Part shown: piece by piece, positions 34,694-43,185 of the stretch
Layout: every line of letters begins with the position of its first letter
Position numbering within the stretch: position 1 is the first letter of the stretch
NCBI GenBank assembly: GCA_965214115.1
Contig: CBDCAU010000008.1
Location: forward strand, 62,001-126,000
DNA length: 64,000 bases
From: Owenweeksia sp965214115
Lineage (GTDB): Bacteria > Bacteroidota > Bacteroidia > Flavobacteriales > Schleiferiaceae
Direction of reading: 5' to 3'
Notes under the pieces: model-generated
Databases searched by the model: none
The model's input: the letters and a program-made list of their open reading frames with translations, nothing else
Told to the model about the DNA's origin: nothing
Position numbers and translations under genes: made by a program

Positions 34694-35968
34694 ATGAAAC
34701 ATATATTTCTTGCATCTACACTTCTATTTTTAGGCAAATTTTCTCCTAAAGCTGCTTGTCAATCTCTCCCCAATGGGGGGTTTGACAAATATCAAATTAC
34801 GAATATTGATGACTGCGAAGTAGCGCCGAACTTTAAAGAATCCAATAATTTGGCGCCTATTCAAACCTGTCCGGTTAAAACTGACCAAAATAGTGCTTGG
34901 TTTGCCTCACACGGGACTCCAGAGTTATATGGTGGAGAGGAAGTTGGGAATCAACTTGCACTGAGTCTTTGGTCGGGCAGATTATGGAAACATATAGATG
35001 GGGACAATCAGATTTATGGTGAGGGTGTATTGTTGAGTTGTCCCTTTTTTGAGGAGAGAAATAGATATACTTTGAAATTTCAGGTAGTTCGAACTGCCAA
35101 TGGCTTTGGACAGAACCCAGGCAATGTAGTGGATGAACTTAAAATATACTTGGTTAAAGATGCACATCTTTATAGTGTACCCGTAAGTTATACAGATTGA
35201 AACTATTATAAAATTCCTAATGTGCCGAATGAATCAAAACAATTGATTTTTTCATTGAATAATTTTGCCAATTCCTCAAATAGCAGTGCCAGTAACTTTG
35301 AATTCACATTTATACCTGATGATGAATATCATACTCTTTGGCTTTACATTAAAGATGATGTTGATGGTCAAGCGTTTGCGTATCTTGATGGTTTTAAATT
35401 CATAGATTGCCCTGAGGGGTCTAAAGTGTTTACGGGTAATAATACTCTAAAATCTACGACGCGGGAGGATTTTATCAAATTTCAAAACGCCGCGAATTAT
35501 TCCATACAGAACGAGAATATCGAAATCTTGGCGGGGAATTATATTGAAATGGAAAATCAAACCGACATTATCGCATCTACTGATGGGGTGGGATTATTCG
35601 ATATTACCAATCCTTGCAGTTTGGCCGATTTCTTTTGTCAACCTGCAGACCCCCCGGGTCAACAGCGAAAAAAATCACAACAGATGCTATCCACAAATGC
35701 TAAGGCTAACTCAGTTTTGCAAGTCCCTAAGTTTTATATAGGAAATAGACGTTTTACAGAACCGAATTTGCAAATTGAAAAAGACACTTATTTTTCAGCT
35801 ACCATTTATTCTATAGATGGCCGAATACTGTGGAATGAGCAGCAAATAAGGTATGACCAAAATTTTAACAGTAAAATATTTGACCGCCAAATAAGTTTTT
35901 ACATTGTTGAGTTTCGCTATGGGGGTCAAACCTACCGGCAGAAGTTGGGCAACGTAAATTCTCGCTGA
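34694..35968 (+). pseudogene. T9SS-secreted protein interrupted by in-frame TGA (module A, gene 2)
   Basis: The ATG at 34694 begins a signal peptide (MKHIFLASTLLFLGKFS). After VPVSYTD a TGA at 35198-35200 (codon 169) interrupts, and the same frame continues NYYKIPNVPNESKQL to 35968. The upstream and downstream parts therefore make one 424-codon protein, and Trp (TGG) is the likely original residue. The upstream half resembles secreted Bacteroidota proteins starting with an LPNGGFD motif. The end (ATIYSIDGRILWNEQQI...FYIVEFRYGGQTYRQKL) is a type A T9SS sorting domain. It sits 7 bases after gene 1 and 7 before the barrel gene, in operon fashion. Confidence 0.75.
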
Positions 35969-35975
35969 TTTCAAA

Positions 35976-36791
35976 ATGAAAAACAGGCTACTCTATCTGG
36001 CTCAAATGTTCTTGTGTTTCTTTTTTGACACAACAGGCCAAGAAACTTCCCTATCAATTCATTCCGGCTACCGGTGGCCGCAAAGCGACTTTTACCTGAA
36101 CTACCAAGCCGTGGAAAATGACAAACTTAGGGTAACCTACCCAGACGGCGAGGGCACAGCGGTGGAAAGGTACTCATTCAAACCCCTTTGGACGGTGGGC
36201 ACCCAGTTTTCTTACCAAGTGAAAAACCCGCGAAAGAGAGGCCGGTCATTGATTTATACCGTAGGACTCGGGTTCTCCCAAACCTCCATTTTAATTGATC
36301 AGCCGCGCAGGGTTTTGCGCCTTTCAGACCCTCCAGCTTTTATAAAAAGCGGAGCCGCAAGGGAAAAAAAATATGCGATGGGATACCTTTCCATTCCATT
36401 AGGCATCGCGAAGCGCTTCAAGGCTACCCGAAGTGCTTTTTATTGGGAGTTGGGCCTCGAATTGGAAAACAATATTTTGCTTTATAAAAAAGCTACTACC
36501 GCGATAGAAGGAGAAATACCCAATAACTTTGAAGACGCGCGCACCGCGGCCATACGGGATTATTGGGTGGCCCTGCAATTTCTGCCCAAAGCGGGGTGGG
36601 TAATAGCTTACAACTGGGATGTTTTTGTGTCAGCGCAGGCTGGGGTTGTTCCATTGAACCTTATGGAATATGACCAATTCTTATTCAATCAAGCGACTAT
36701 CTTATCTTACGAGGAGGTTAAAGCATTTGAAAAGACGAATACCCTAAATTTTCTGATAGGCTTTAAGGTAGGGGTTTCCTATTCTCTTTGA
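35976..36791 (+). CDS. Outer-membrane beta-barrel protein (module A, gene 3)
   Basis: The 271 aa protein has a signal peptide (1-22, ending TTGQ). The rest alternates in beta-strand fashion (SLIYTVGLGFSQTSILI, SAFYWELGLELENNILLYK, GWVIAYNWDVFVSAQAGVV) and ends VGVSYSL. This fits a PorT/OmpW-size barrel of unknown ligand. The gene lies 7 bases after the T9SS protein gene. Its position parallels the barrel that follows the second T9SS gene at 38438. Confidence 0.7.
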   Translation: MKNRLLYLAQMFLCFFFDTTGQETSLSIHSGYRWPQSDFYLNYQAVENDKLRVTYPDGEGTAVERYSFKPLWTVGTQFSYQVKNPRKRGRSLIYTVGLGFSQTSILIDQPRRVLRLSDPPAFIKSGAAREKKYAMGYLSIPLGIAKRFKATRSAFYWELGLELENNILLYKKATTAIEGEIPNNFEDARTAAIRDYWVALQFLPKAGWVIAYNWDVFVSAQAGVVPLNLMEYDQFLFNQATILSYEEVKAFEKTNTLNFLIGFKVGVSYSL

Positions 36792-36825
36792 AAGATCAAA
36801 ACGTCCATCCTCGAGGTTTACACCA

Positions 36826-36901
36826 CTCCCCGCTGCCGCGCGACTTTGTAGCGTCAGCAAATTAAAAAGGGAACGCGATGCAATCGCGCCCCAGCGGGGA
36901 G
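36826..36901. repeat. 76 bp hairpin repeat element
   Basis: A perfect 10 bp outer stem CTCCCCGCTG/CAGCGGGGAG encloses GCGCGACTTTGTAGCG and CGCGATGCAATCGCG. It ends one base before the truncated fibre-tip fragment. Related copies are at 33150-33236 and 6491-6520 (inverted), with a partial copy at 40935-40967. Confidence 0.75.
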
Positions 36902-36902
36902 G

Positions 36903-37136
36903 GTGGACGTAGCCAAGGACAACGGCTGGGCGGATTACGTTTTTGAGGAAGGCTATGAACTAATGCCAATTGAAGAGCTGGAAGCCTTTATCAAAAAGCA
37001 CCGCCACCTGCCGGGCGTTCCCAGCGCGGAGGAAGTAGCCAAGGACGGCATCGACTTGGCGGAGATGAACAAGATTTTATTGGAGAAGGTGGAAGAGCTG
37101 ACGTTGCGGGTGATTGAACTTGAAAAAACGAAGTAA
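36903..37136 (+). pseudogene. Truncated copy of the fibre-tip-like C-terminal domain (module B, gene 1 remnant)
   Basis: The 77 codons from a GTG encode DVAKDNGWADYVFEEGYELM...HRHLPGVPSAEEVAKDG...EELTLRVIELEKTK, nearly the same as the last 75 residues of the 33490 protein. There is no signal peptide or stalk, because the hairpin repeat at 36826-36901 stands where the rest should be. The TAA overlaps the ATG of the next gene (TAATG), the relation expected of an intact operon. This is probably the 3' remnant of a full fibre gene, though translation of the short tip cannot be excluded. Confidence 0.7.
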
Positions 37137-38431
37137 TGAGTGCAATTAAAAATTCATCCTTTTTTTGGCTCTGTTTAGTTTCTTTTGCATCTTTTGCTCA
37201 AAGCCCCGCTTTTGACATTAAGGGAGCAGGTGAGATATGTAGAAATAAAAGTGAATTCTACAAGATAGAAGTCGATGATAACTTTCCCTGCGATTTGAAA
37301 AATGTGGTTTGGAAGCAGAAGGATGAGAATGGAAATTTTCAATGGATTGGCGGGGGGAAAAGCATTTACATCTCACCCAGTATTCATTATCCCGATACTC
37401 AGCGCACTTTTCAAATTGATGCCTCGGTTAGCTGCGATGTTGAGACAGTTGATGAAAATGGAAATACAGTTGTTATAAACCAAGGATTCTCAGAAGTGAA
37501 AACCATAAAAATCGTTGACCCTAAATTTTTTGAATTAAGCATAAGTGGAAGTATTGAATGCAACAGCACTGGGTTTAACCTTCACCTTTTAGATCCTGGC
37601 GGACATCTGGGTTCTAGCAATATCGCTCAAATATCGTGGGACGTTCCACCAGTATGGACTATTGCCTCGGGTCAAGGAACACAGAACCTGGCTATAAACA
37701 CTAACAGCAATGCGGAAGGGCAACGAACCGTAAAGGTGAGTTACTCCGCCTTTGCCGTCAAGTTTGACAACAACAACAATCCTATATTCAAAAAGTGCGG
37801 GGACAAAACGGAAATTGCCATAAATCTTGATATTGGGTCTTGCCGCCTCCACATTCCTTATGCTCAGCACCCAAACCATTACTCTTCGCATAGTTCCTCA
37901 AATACAGTTTTTAATGGTAACATTACGTTGACACCGGATAATTACAACTTCGTTTCTGGTGGATATATAGAAATCGAAAGTGATTTCGAATTTCAAGCTA
38001 ACCAAGGCTCTGATCTGAACCTGTTTATCGAACCTTGCGGCTGCAATTCCCCTTGGCACGACCCGAACCTGATGGGGGAATCCAGCTTCAATATTTCTGA
38101 ACACATGAAAGGCAAGTGGGGCGGCCACGATTTCAATGAGCAATCTGAGTCCAACGGTTCCATTCCAGTTGGCTCAGAAGGCAACACGACCGACATCAAA
38201 GTTTTCCCCACCCCCTTTAATCATCTATTGAAAGTTAGCGGCCTCCCAACCAATACCGACTTAGAAATCCAACTATTGGGGGCGGATGGCAGAAGAATTT
38301 ATGAAACCCGCGAAAACTCCGATGATTCAGGCTATTTAAGCCTTAAAATTGATAGACTGGAAACTGGCTTATATTTTTTGGTTTTACGTTTTGATAACCG
38401 AGTCGAGTTTTCACAAATTGTGAAAAAATAG
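37136..38431 (+). CDS. T9SS-secreted protein with PKD-like region (module B, gene 2)
   Basis: The 431 aa protein has a signal peptide (about 1-21, ending SFAQ). Ig/PKD-like strands with VWKQKDENGNFQWIGGGKS and ISWDVPPVWTIASGQGTQN follow. A region with GGYIEIESDFEFQANQGSDL resembles segments that precede the sorting signal in many T9SS cargos. The type A C-terminal sorting domain reads VFPTPFNHLLKVSG...LETGLYFLVLRF. It should be exported through the outer membrane and anchored to the cell surface. The start overlaps the truncated tip gene by one base, and the barrel gene follows 6 bases later. Confidence 0.8.
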   Translation: MSAIKNSSFFWLCLVSFASFAQSPAFDIKGAGEICRNKSEFYKIEVDDNFPCDLKNVVWKQKDENGNFQWIGGGKSIYISPSIHYPDTQRTFQIDASVSCDVETVDENGNTVVINQGFSEVKTIKIVDPKFFELSISGSIECNSTGFNLHLLDPGGHLGSSNIAQISWDVPPVWTIASGQGTQNLAINTNSNAEGQRTVKVSYSAFAVKFDNNNNPIFKKCGDKTEIAINLDIGSCRLHIPYAQHPNHYSSHSSSNTVFNGNITLTPDNYNFVSGGYIEIESDFEFQANQGSDLNLFIEPCGCNSPWHDPNLMGESSFNISEHMKGKWGGHDFNEQSESNGSIPVGSEGNTTDIKVFPTPFNHLLKVSGLPTNTDLEIQLLGADGRRIYETRENSDDSGYLSLKIDRLETGLYFLVLRFDNRVEFSQIVKK

Positions 38432-38437
38432 GTGGTT

Positions 38438-39133
38438 ATGATTAGAAAATGGTTAATTGTCATTTTTTGGTTCTTCGGATTTAACACTGCTTCTGCGCAG
38501 GTTAGTCACGAAATCGGTCTTGGTTTCTCGGCCTTGAGAATTTGGGAACAAAACCCGCCAGGTTTCATCATTCAGGATCTGGATTATTATTATAATCCTT
38601 TCGTGGGTTATCAAGCCTACTTCTTTAATGATCAATTTACAATTGGCACTCAATTGGGCTGGGTAAACGAGCGCGGTTCATTAGAAAAGGAAACGAATGA
38701 TGGCGAGACAGAATTTCGGGAGGACACTCGCAAGTCAGTGATGATTGATGTGGAAGTGGGTACGAATCTCCTGAACTTTGAGAACAGCTTTGTTCAATTA
38801 ACGGCGGGAGTGAGGGCTAGCAAGGTTTATTACTTCGAATACGACTATGAGAGGGTGGGTGAATCGAGCGTGAGTTCTGCCTATTATGAATCAGAAAATT
38901 GGAAAGACACCCAGTATGGTTTGACCACTTCCCTGTCTTATCAAATCCACCTTATCAACGGTGCAACAAAACGGAATCAGTTATTGGCTCTAAGATTCTC
39001 TTGGGAATTGGTTTATTTCTTCCCCGAGTTGCGAGCTTTGGGAACTATTGAAAACGAGTTTTCCTCCATTGCCACTGGGCCGTCAGTTTCTTTGGTATGG
39101 CGCATCGGAGGCGGAGGGAACGGGCGGTTTTAG
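38438..39133 (+). CDS. Outer-membrane beta-barrel protein (module B, gene 3a)
   Basis: The 231 aa protein starts at ATG 38438, which gives the signal peptide MIRKWLIVIFWFFGFNTASA. A GTG two codons earlier is less likely. Strands such as FTIGTQLGWVNERGSLEKE and SFVQLTAGVRASKVYYFEYD alternate, and the end is VSLVWRIGGGGNGRF, a Gly-rich run closed by Phe. The next gene ends in the same way. It lies 6 bases after the T9SS gene, so it belongs to that operon. Confidence 0.7.
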   Translation: MIRKWLIVIFWFFGFNTASAQVSHEIGLGFSALRIWEQNPPGFIIQDLDYYYNPFVGYQAYFFNDQFTIGTQLGWVNERGSLEKETNDGETEFREDTRKSVMIDVEVGTNLLNFENSFVQLTAGVRASKVYYFEYDYERVGESSVSSAYYESENWKDTQYGLTTSLSYQIHLINGATKRNQLLALRFSWELVYFFPELRALGTIENEFSSIATGPSVSLVWRIGGGGNGRF

Positions 39134-39215
39134 CTCCCTGTCGCCACGTTGTGGTTTGAACGATTAGATTAGTAACATCGATGCGTTAAATTTACCACCT
39201 CTCTACAAAAACCTA

Positions 39216-39917
39216 ATGTTCAGGAGGGTATTTCTTGTTTTGATAATGGCGAACACACTCGGCTTGGCCAAAAGCCAAGTGAGCCACCAAATAGGATTCT
39301 CCTTTGGATTGAACAAACTGACAAGTTGGAACGGGGATGAGCCATTTCTTAAAGGCAGCCCTTATAAAAGCAGGATTGGCTATAGCTATCTTGGCACCTA
39401 TGCATTAGCGTTTGGAGACGATAATCGATGGAATGCTCAACTTTCCCTAGGGAAATTAACCATAAAAACTGGAAATTCTCAGGCCTCAATTGGCGTCATC
39501 TCCCCAAACGGAGAGTTTGTAAAGACGGAGGTGGAAGTTGTTACTCATTCGTGGATAGGGGAAATGGGATTTGGACCGGTATTCAGGTTTACCGAGAAAT
39601 TTTCTTTAGGTACAGTAATCGGTGGGATTTACTCATATAATCACAGTGAAGAAAAGAGGGTTTCAAATTATCCTGAACGAAATCAAGACGTAAAGCTATC
39701 GTGGCAATTTTCAGAAAACCGCAAAAAAGGCATCTTCATCGCCTTAGACAATTCATACCAGTTGTATGATTCACGCTATTTTAGCTGGCATCTGACAGGA
39801 GCATTGAAGCTCCGCCATTTCTTCAACTATTCTTTCGACGAAAACGACCGCATCATTCCCGAAATTAACTTGGGTACGGCGATTCGTTTTGGCGGGGGCG
39901 GGGGCGGCGCTTTTTAG
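39216..39917 (+). CDS. Outer-membrane beta-barrel protein (module B, gene 3b)
   Basis: The 233 aa protein is a paralogue of the preceding one. Both begin the mature part with SQVSHQIG/AQVSHEIG and end with a Gly run plus Phe (RFGGGGGGAF here). The signal peptide ends near residue 20 (GLAKS). Strands include FSLGTVIGGIYSYNHSE. An 82-base gap separates it from 39133 without a clear terminator. Confidence 0.7.
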   Translation: MFRRVFLVLIMANTLGLAKSQVSHQIGFSFGLNKLTSWNGDEPFLKGSPYKSRIGYSYLGTYALAFGDDNRWNAQLSLGKLTIKTGNSQASIGVISPNGEFVKTEVEVVTHSWIGEMGFGPVFRFTEKFSLGTVIGGIYSYNHSEEKRVSNYPERNQDVKLSWQFSENRKKGIFIALDNSYQLYDSRYFSWHLTGALKLRHFFNYSFDENDRIIPEINLGTAIRFGGGGGGAF

Positions 39918-39995
39918 CCTTTCGCCACAGTACTCAATTTTTCCTTCCAAAATCTACTTTTCCTATATTTCGCCAATCAAGTCAAATTCAGGCGG

Positions 39996-40703
39996 ATGAA
40001 ACGTTTACCTCTCAAAATTTTTATCGTATGTATTTTGGGGTTGGGCATTGGGAGTGTTTACGCCCAAAACCCCCTCGAACTTTCCCTGCTCGCGGGAGCG
40101 AAATACCAGCCCCCCAATTTCACTTGGCTGGGCGAGGCAGACCCCAATTCCATTTTCCCCGACCGTAACTACCGCCCCATCTTGCAGGGCGGTTTGCTTT
40201 TGCAGCAAGTTTTTCAAAACGATTTTCTGAAATGGGAGGCGGGGCTGTCGTTCCGGCACGTTCAAAACAGTGATGCCATCCAATTTAGGCCGCCCACGAA
40301 TATTATAGATCCCGACATACCCCAAGGGGATATATCTATGATTGTGAACCAAATAGGCGCGAAGCTCGGCTTGGGCTACCACTACCGCAGCCGCCAGCGC
40401 AAGTTCAAAATGGAGATAATGCTGGGCGCGCAGTGCCATCTGCCGCTTTCGGCCAACACCCGGTTCGAACTGAATGGCGAGACCCAAAAGTTCCCCATCT
40501 TTGGTGGAAATCATATTGAAAACTTTACCTACTACGGCCTTTACCTCCGCCCCACTTTCCTTTTTAATTTTTCAAACCACCGCCGCAAAGCGTGGTATTT
40601 CGGGCCGTATTTGTCGGGCGATTTCCTTATTCACCATAAAGCCGCGCAAAACCCCAAATGGGCGGCGGGTGGTGGGGTGCAGGTGAATTTTGTGTTTCGG
40701 TAG
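39996..40703 (+). CDS. Outer-membrane beta-barrel protein (module B, gene 3c)
   Basis: The 235 aa protein has a signal peptide ending SVYAQ (about 1-24). Barrel-like strands (LSLLAGAKYQPPNFTWL, IGAKLGLGYHYRSRQRKFKM, EIMLGAQCHLPLSANTRFEL) end in VQVNFVFR. It is less similar to the two preceding barrels and GC-richer, closer to the bulk of the window. It may have been present before the module arrived. Function unknown. Confidence 0.65.
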   Translation: MKRLPLKIFIVCILGLGIGSVYAQNPLELSLLAGAKYQPPNFTWLGEADPNSIFPDRNYRPILQGGLLLQQVFQNDFLKWEAGLSFRHVQNSDAIQFRPPTNIIDPDIPQGDISMIVNQIGAKLGLGYHYRSRQRKFKMEIMLGAQCHLPLSANTRFELNGETQKFPIFGGNHIENFTYYGLYLRPTFLFNFSNHRRKAWYFGPYLSGDFLIHHKAAQNPKWAAGGGVQVNFVFR

Positions 40704-40714
40704 GATTTTGTCGC

Positions 40715-40967
40715 CCCTACAGGGCTTTAAAACATTTGTTACCTACCGCTGGATACGCCGCCCTGACAGGCGGCGCTACAATCATTTCGCCCCGCTGGGG
40801 CTGCATCTTATTCTCCCACCACAAAGTCCAAGTCCCGTAGGGACGACATATTTGTAGCACCGCCCGTAAGGGCGGTGGAACGAACGCCGACACCGACCAA
40901 ACAAAAAGCCCCAGCGGGGCGGCACTCTAAAAATGGGGAACGCGATGCAATCGCGCAGCAGTGGGGG
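40715..40967. repeat. Mosaic intergenic repeat block, copy 3, plus partial hairpin element
   Basis: 40715-40925 repeats the palindrome string of 5278-5530, including GCCGCCCTGACAGGCGGC, CGCCCCGCTGGGGCTG and CCCGTAGGGACGACAT. 40935-40967 is the right half of the 76 bp hairpin element (GGGGAACGCGATGCAATCGC). The frame from 40875 that runs through it into uvrC is a repeat artefact. Confidence 0.7.
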
Positions 40968-41005
40968 ACGGGGGTGAGGTCAACCAACCAAATCCCACCG
41001 CTCCC

Positions 41006-41013
41006 TACCTTTG
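41006..41013 (+). promoter_or_regulatory. -7 promoter box for uvrC
   Basis: TACCTTTG lies 5 bases before the ATG at 41019, so the transcript would have almost no leader. This supports the 41019 start against the longer frame. Confidence 0.55.
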
Positions 41014-41018
41014 CCCCA

Positions 41019-42833
41019 ATGCCTTCGGAAAAACTCCAGAACACCCTCAAAACCCTCCCCCACAAGCCCGGCGTTTATCAACATTTGGATAAGGACGGCA
41101 AAATCCTATACGTGGGAAAGGCAAAAAACCTGAAAAAACGGGTCAGTTCGTATTTCACCAAAACGCAGGACAGCGCGCGCACCTATATGCTGGTGAAGAA
41201 AATCGCGGACGTGAAAACCATCGTCACGGAAACGGAATTCGATGCGCTGCTTTTAGAAAACAATCTCATCAAAGAATACCAGCCACGATATAATGTGAAT
41301 CTAAAAGACGATAAAAGTTATCCGTGGATTTGCATCAAAAAAGAACGGTTTCCAAGAATTTTTCCTACTCGAAACCCTATCGAAGACGGTAGCGAATATT
41401 TCGGGCCGTATGCCTCCGTAAAAGTGATGAAAACCGTGCTGGATTTGATCCGGAAATTGTACCACATCCGTACTTGTAAATTGAATCTTTCGGAGGAAAA
41501 TATTCAAGCGGGGAAGTTTCGGGTTTGTTTGGAATTTCACATTGGGAATTGCCTTGGCCCCTGCGAAAATCGCCAATCGGAAGAAGATTACAATGAAGAT
41601 GTGGAGGCCGCGCGCTCGTTGATAAAAGGAAACCTAACCTCCGTAAAACGCCACCTGACGGAGCAAATGAAGCGGCAAGCCGAAGATCTCGAATACGAAG
41701 AGGCGCAGAAAACCAAAGAGAAATTGGAAATGCTGGAGCGCTACCGCGCCAAGAGTACGGTGGTGCATCCCAACATCACGGACGTGGATGTTTTTTCGGT
41801 GGTTACCGATGCGGAATTTGGGTACGTAAATTATTTCAAAATAATAGATGGCGCGATACTGCAAAGTCATACCGTAGAATTGAAGAAAAAACTGGACGAA
41901 TCACCCGAAGAATTGTTGGAAATGACGATACCCGAAATTCGCACGCTTTTCAAATCTACTTCCAAAGAAATTTATTTGTCCCACAATATCGGTTTGGAAA
42001 TCCCCAACGTGAAAATCCACGTGCCGCAGCGGGGGGACAAAAAACACCTCATCGAACTGAGCGAAAAAAACGCGCGCTATTTCCGTTTGGAAAAGTTGAA
42101 AAACATCCAAATCACCGACCCCGACCGCCACGTAAAACGGCTGATGCAACAGATGAAAGAAGATTTGCGATTGGCCGAAGAACCGCGCCACATCGAGTGT
42201 TTCGACAATTCCAATATTCAAGGCACCAACCCCGTGGCGGCCTGCGTGGTGTTCAAAGACGGCAAGCCGAGCAAGAAGGATTACCGCCATTTCAACATCA
42301 AAACCGTGGAAGGGCCGGACGATTTTGCGAGTATGGAAGAAGTGGTGTTTCGGCGCTACCGAAGACTGCGCGATGAGGGCGAGCCGCTGCCGCAACTTAT
42401 CGTCGTCGACGGTGGCAAAGGCCAATTGAGCGCCGCGCTAAAAGCCTTGGACAGCTTGAGTTTGCGCGGCAAAATCGCCATCCTCGGCATCGCCAAACGA
42501 TTGGAAGAACTGTATTTCCCGAACGACCCGATTCCGCTGTATTTAGACAAGCGTTCCGAAACTTTGAAAATCATTCAAAGATTGCGCGACGAGGCGCACC
42601 GTTTTGGGATTACGCATCACAGAAACCGCCGTAGCAAAGGCACTTTCAAATCGGAATTAGAAGGCATTTCAGGGATTGGGAAACAGACCGTGAAAGATTT
42701 GCTGCGGAAATTCAAATCCGTAAAAAAGGTGAAGGAAGCGAAGGAGGACGAGCTGGCGGAGGTGATTGGGGTGGCACGGGCGAAGAAGATTGTGAGTCAT
42801 TTTGCAGGCAAGGTGGTGGAGCGTGAGACGTAA
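41019..42833 (+). CDS. uvrC: UvrABC system protein C
   Basis: The 604 aa protein makes the dual incisions of nucleotide excision repair together with UvrA and UvrB. It has an N-terminal GIY-YIG nuclease (KPGVYQHLDKDGKILYVGKA, residues about 12-90), the Cys cluster CLEFHIGNCLGPC, and a UVR motif (about 205-235, LEYEEAQKTKEKLEMLERY). The RNase H-like endonuclease follows (HIECFDNSNIQGTNPVAACV, QLIVVDGGKGQLSAAL, GITHHRNRR), then tandem helix-hairpin-helix (LEGISGIGKQTVKDLLRKF). I chose ATG 41019 because the upstream extension is repeat DNA. Confidence 0.96.
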   Translation: MPSEKLQNTLKTLPHKPGVYQHLDKDGKILYVGKAKNLKKRVSSYFTKTQDSARTYMLVKKIADVKTIVTETEFDALLLENNLIKEYQPRYNVNLKDDKSYPWICIKKERFPRIFPTRNPIEDGSEYFGPYASVKVMKTVLDLIRKLYHIRTCKLNLSEENIQAGKFRVCLEFHIGNCLGPCENRQSEEDYNEDVEAARSLIKGNLTSVKRHLTEQMKRQAEDLEYEEAQKTKEKLEMLERYRAKSTVVHPNITDVDVFSVVTDAEFGYVNYFKIIDGAILQSHTVELKKKLDESPEELLEMTIPEIRTLFKSTSKEIYLSHNIGLEIPNVKIHVPQRGDKKHLIELSEKNARYFRLEKLKNIQITDPDRHVKRLMQQMKEDLRLAEEPRHIECFDNSNIQGTNPVAACVVFKDGKPSKKDYRHFNIKTVEGPDDFASMEEVVFRRYRRLRDEGEPLPQLIVVDGGKGQLSAALKALDSLSLRGKIAILGIAKRLEELYFPNDPIPLYLDKRSETLKIIQRLRDEAHRFGITHHRNRRSKGTFKSELEGISGIGKQTVKDLLRKFKSVKKVKEAKEDELAEVIGVARAKKIVSHFAGKVVERET

Positions 42834-42848
42834 CTTTTTAGAATAAAA

Positions 42849-42882
42849 GAAAACCACCCCCGCATAGGCGGGGGTGGTGTTA
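42849..42882 (+). terminator. Hairpin after uvrC
   Basis: ACCACCCCCG pairs with CGGGGGTGGT. T-rich sequence follows weakly on this strand, and an A-rich run precedes it, so it may serve as a terminator in both directions. Confidence 0.65.
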
Positions 42883-43104
42883 TGTTCACTTCCCTTTTCC
42901 AAAATTCTACACTTTCAAAAACCCAAAACCACCAACCACTCAATCTCACAAACTTTTCCCCTGTAAGAATTCCCTGCTTATATTTTTAGTATCCAATTCA
43001 AAACCAGCCTTTAACCTTTTAGGATGTTGAAATTATTCGCACACAGCTTTCTGCCAACCAATCATTTAAGAGTTACCTTTTCAAAATTCCCGCATCCATC
43101 TACA

Positions 43105-43112
43105 TAATTTTG
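43105..43112 (+). promoter_or_regulatory. Candidate promoter of the contractile injection system operon
   Basis: TAATTTTG matches TAnnTTTG, 73 bases before the GTG at 43186. The 352 bases from uvrC to this start contain nothing else I can assign. Confidence 0.4.
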
Positions 43113-43185
43113 ATGTGGATTTGGAAAGCAATTTTCCTTTCCCGTTTCAGACTAAACTTCAGGCGGCTAAATAATCTCTTTTAAC

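Noticed and set aside
3379..35968. Stop-codon recoding (Gln, Trp or Sec insertion) as an explanation for the in-frame stops
   Set aside because: All three stop codons occur as interruptions, and the same codons end normal genes in the window. No selenocysteine-type hairpin or enzyme context was seen.
40875..41018. Longer N-terminus for uvrC
   Set aside because: The extension is encoded by repeat DNA, and the promoter box TACCTTTG lies inside it. ATG 41019 starts exactly at the conserved UvrC N-terminus.
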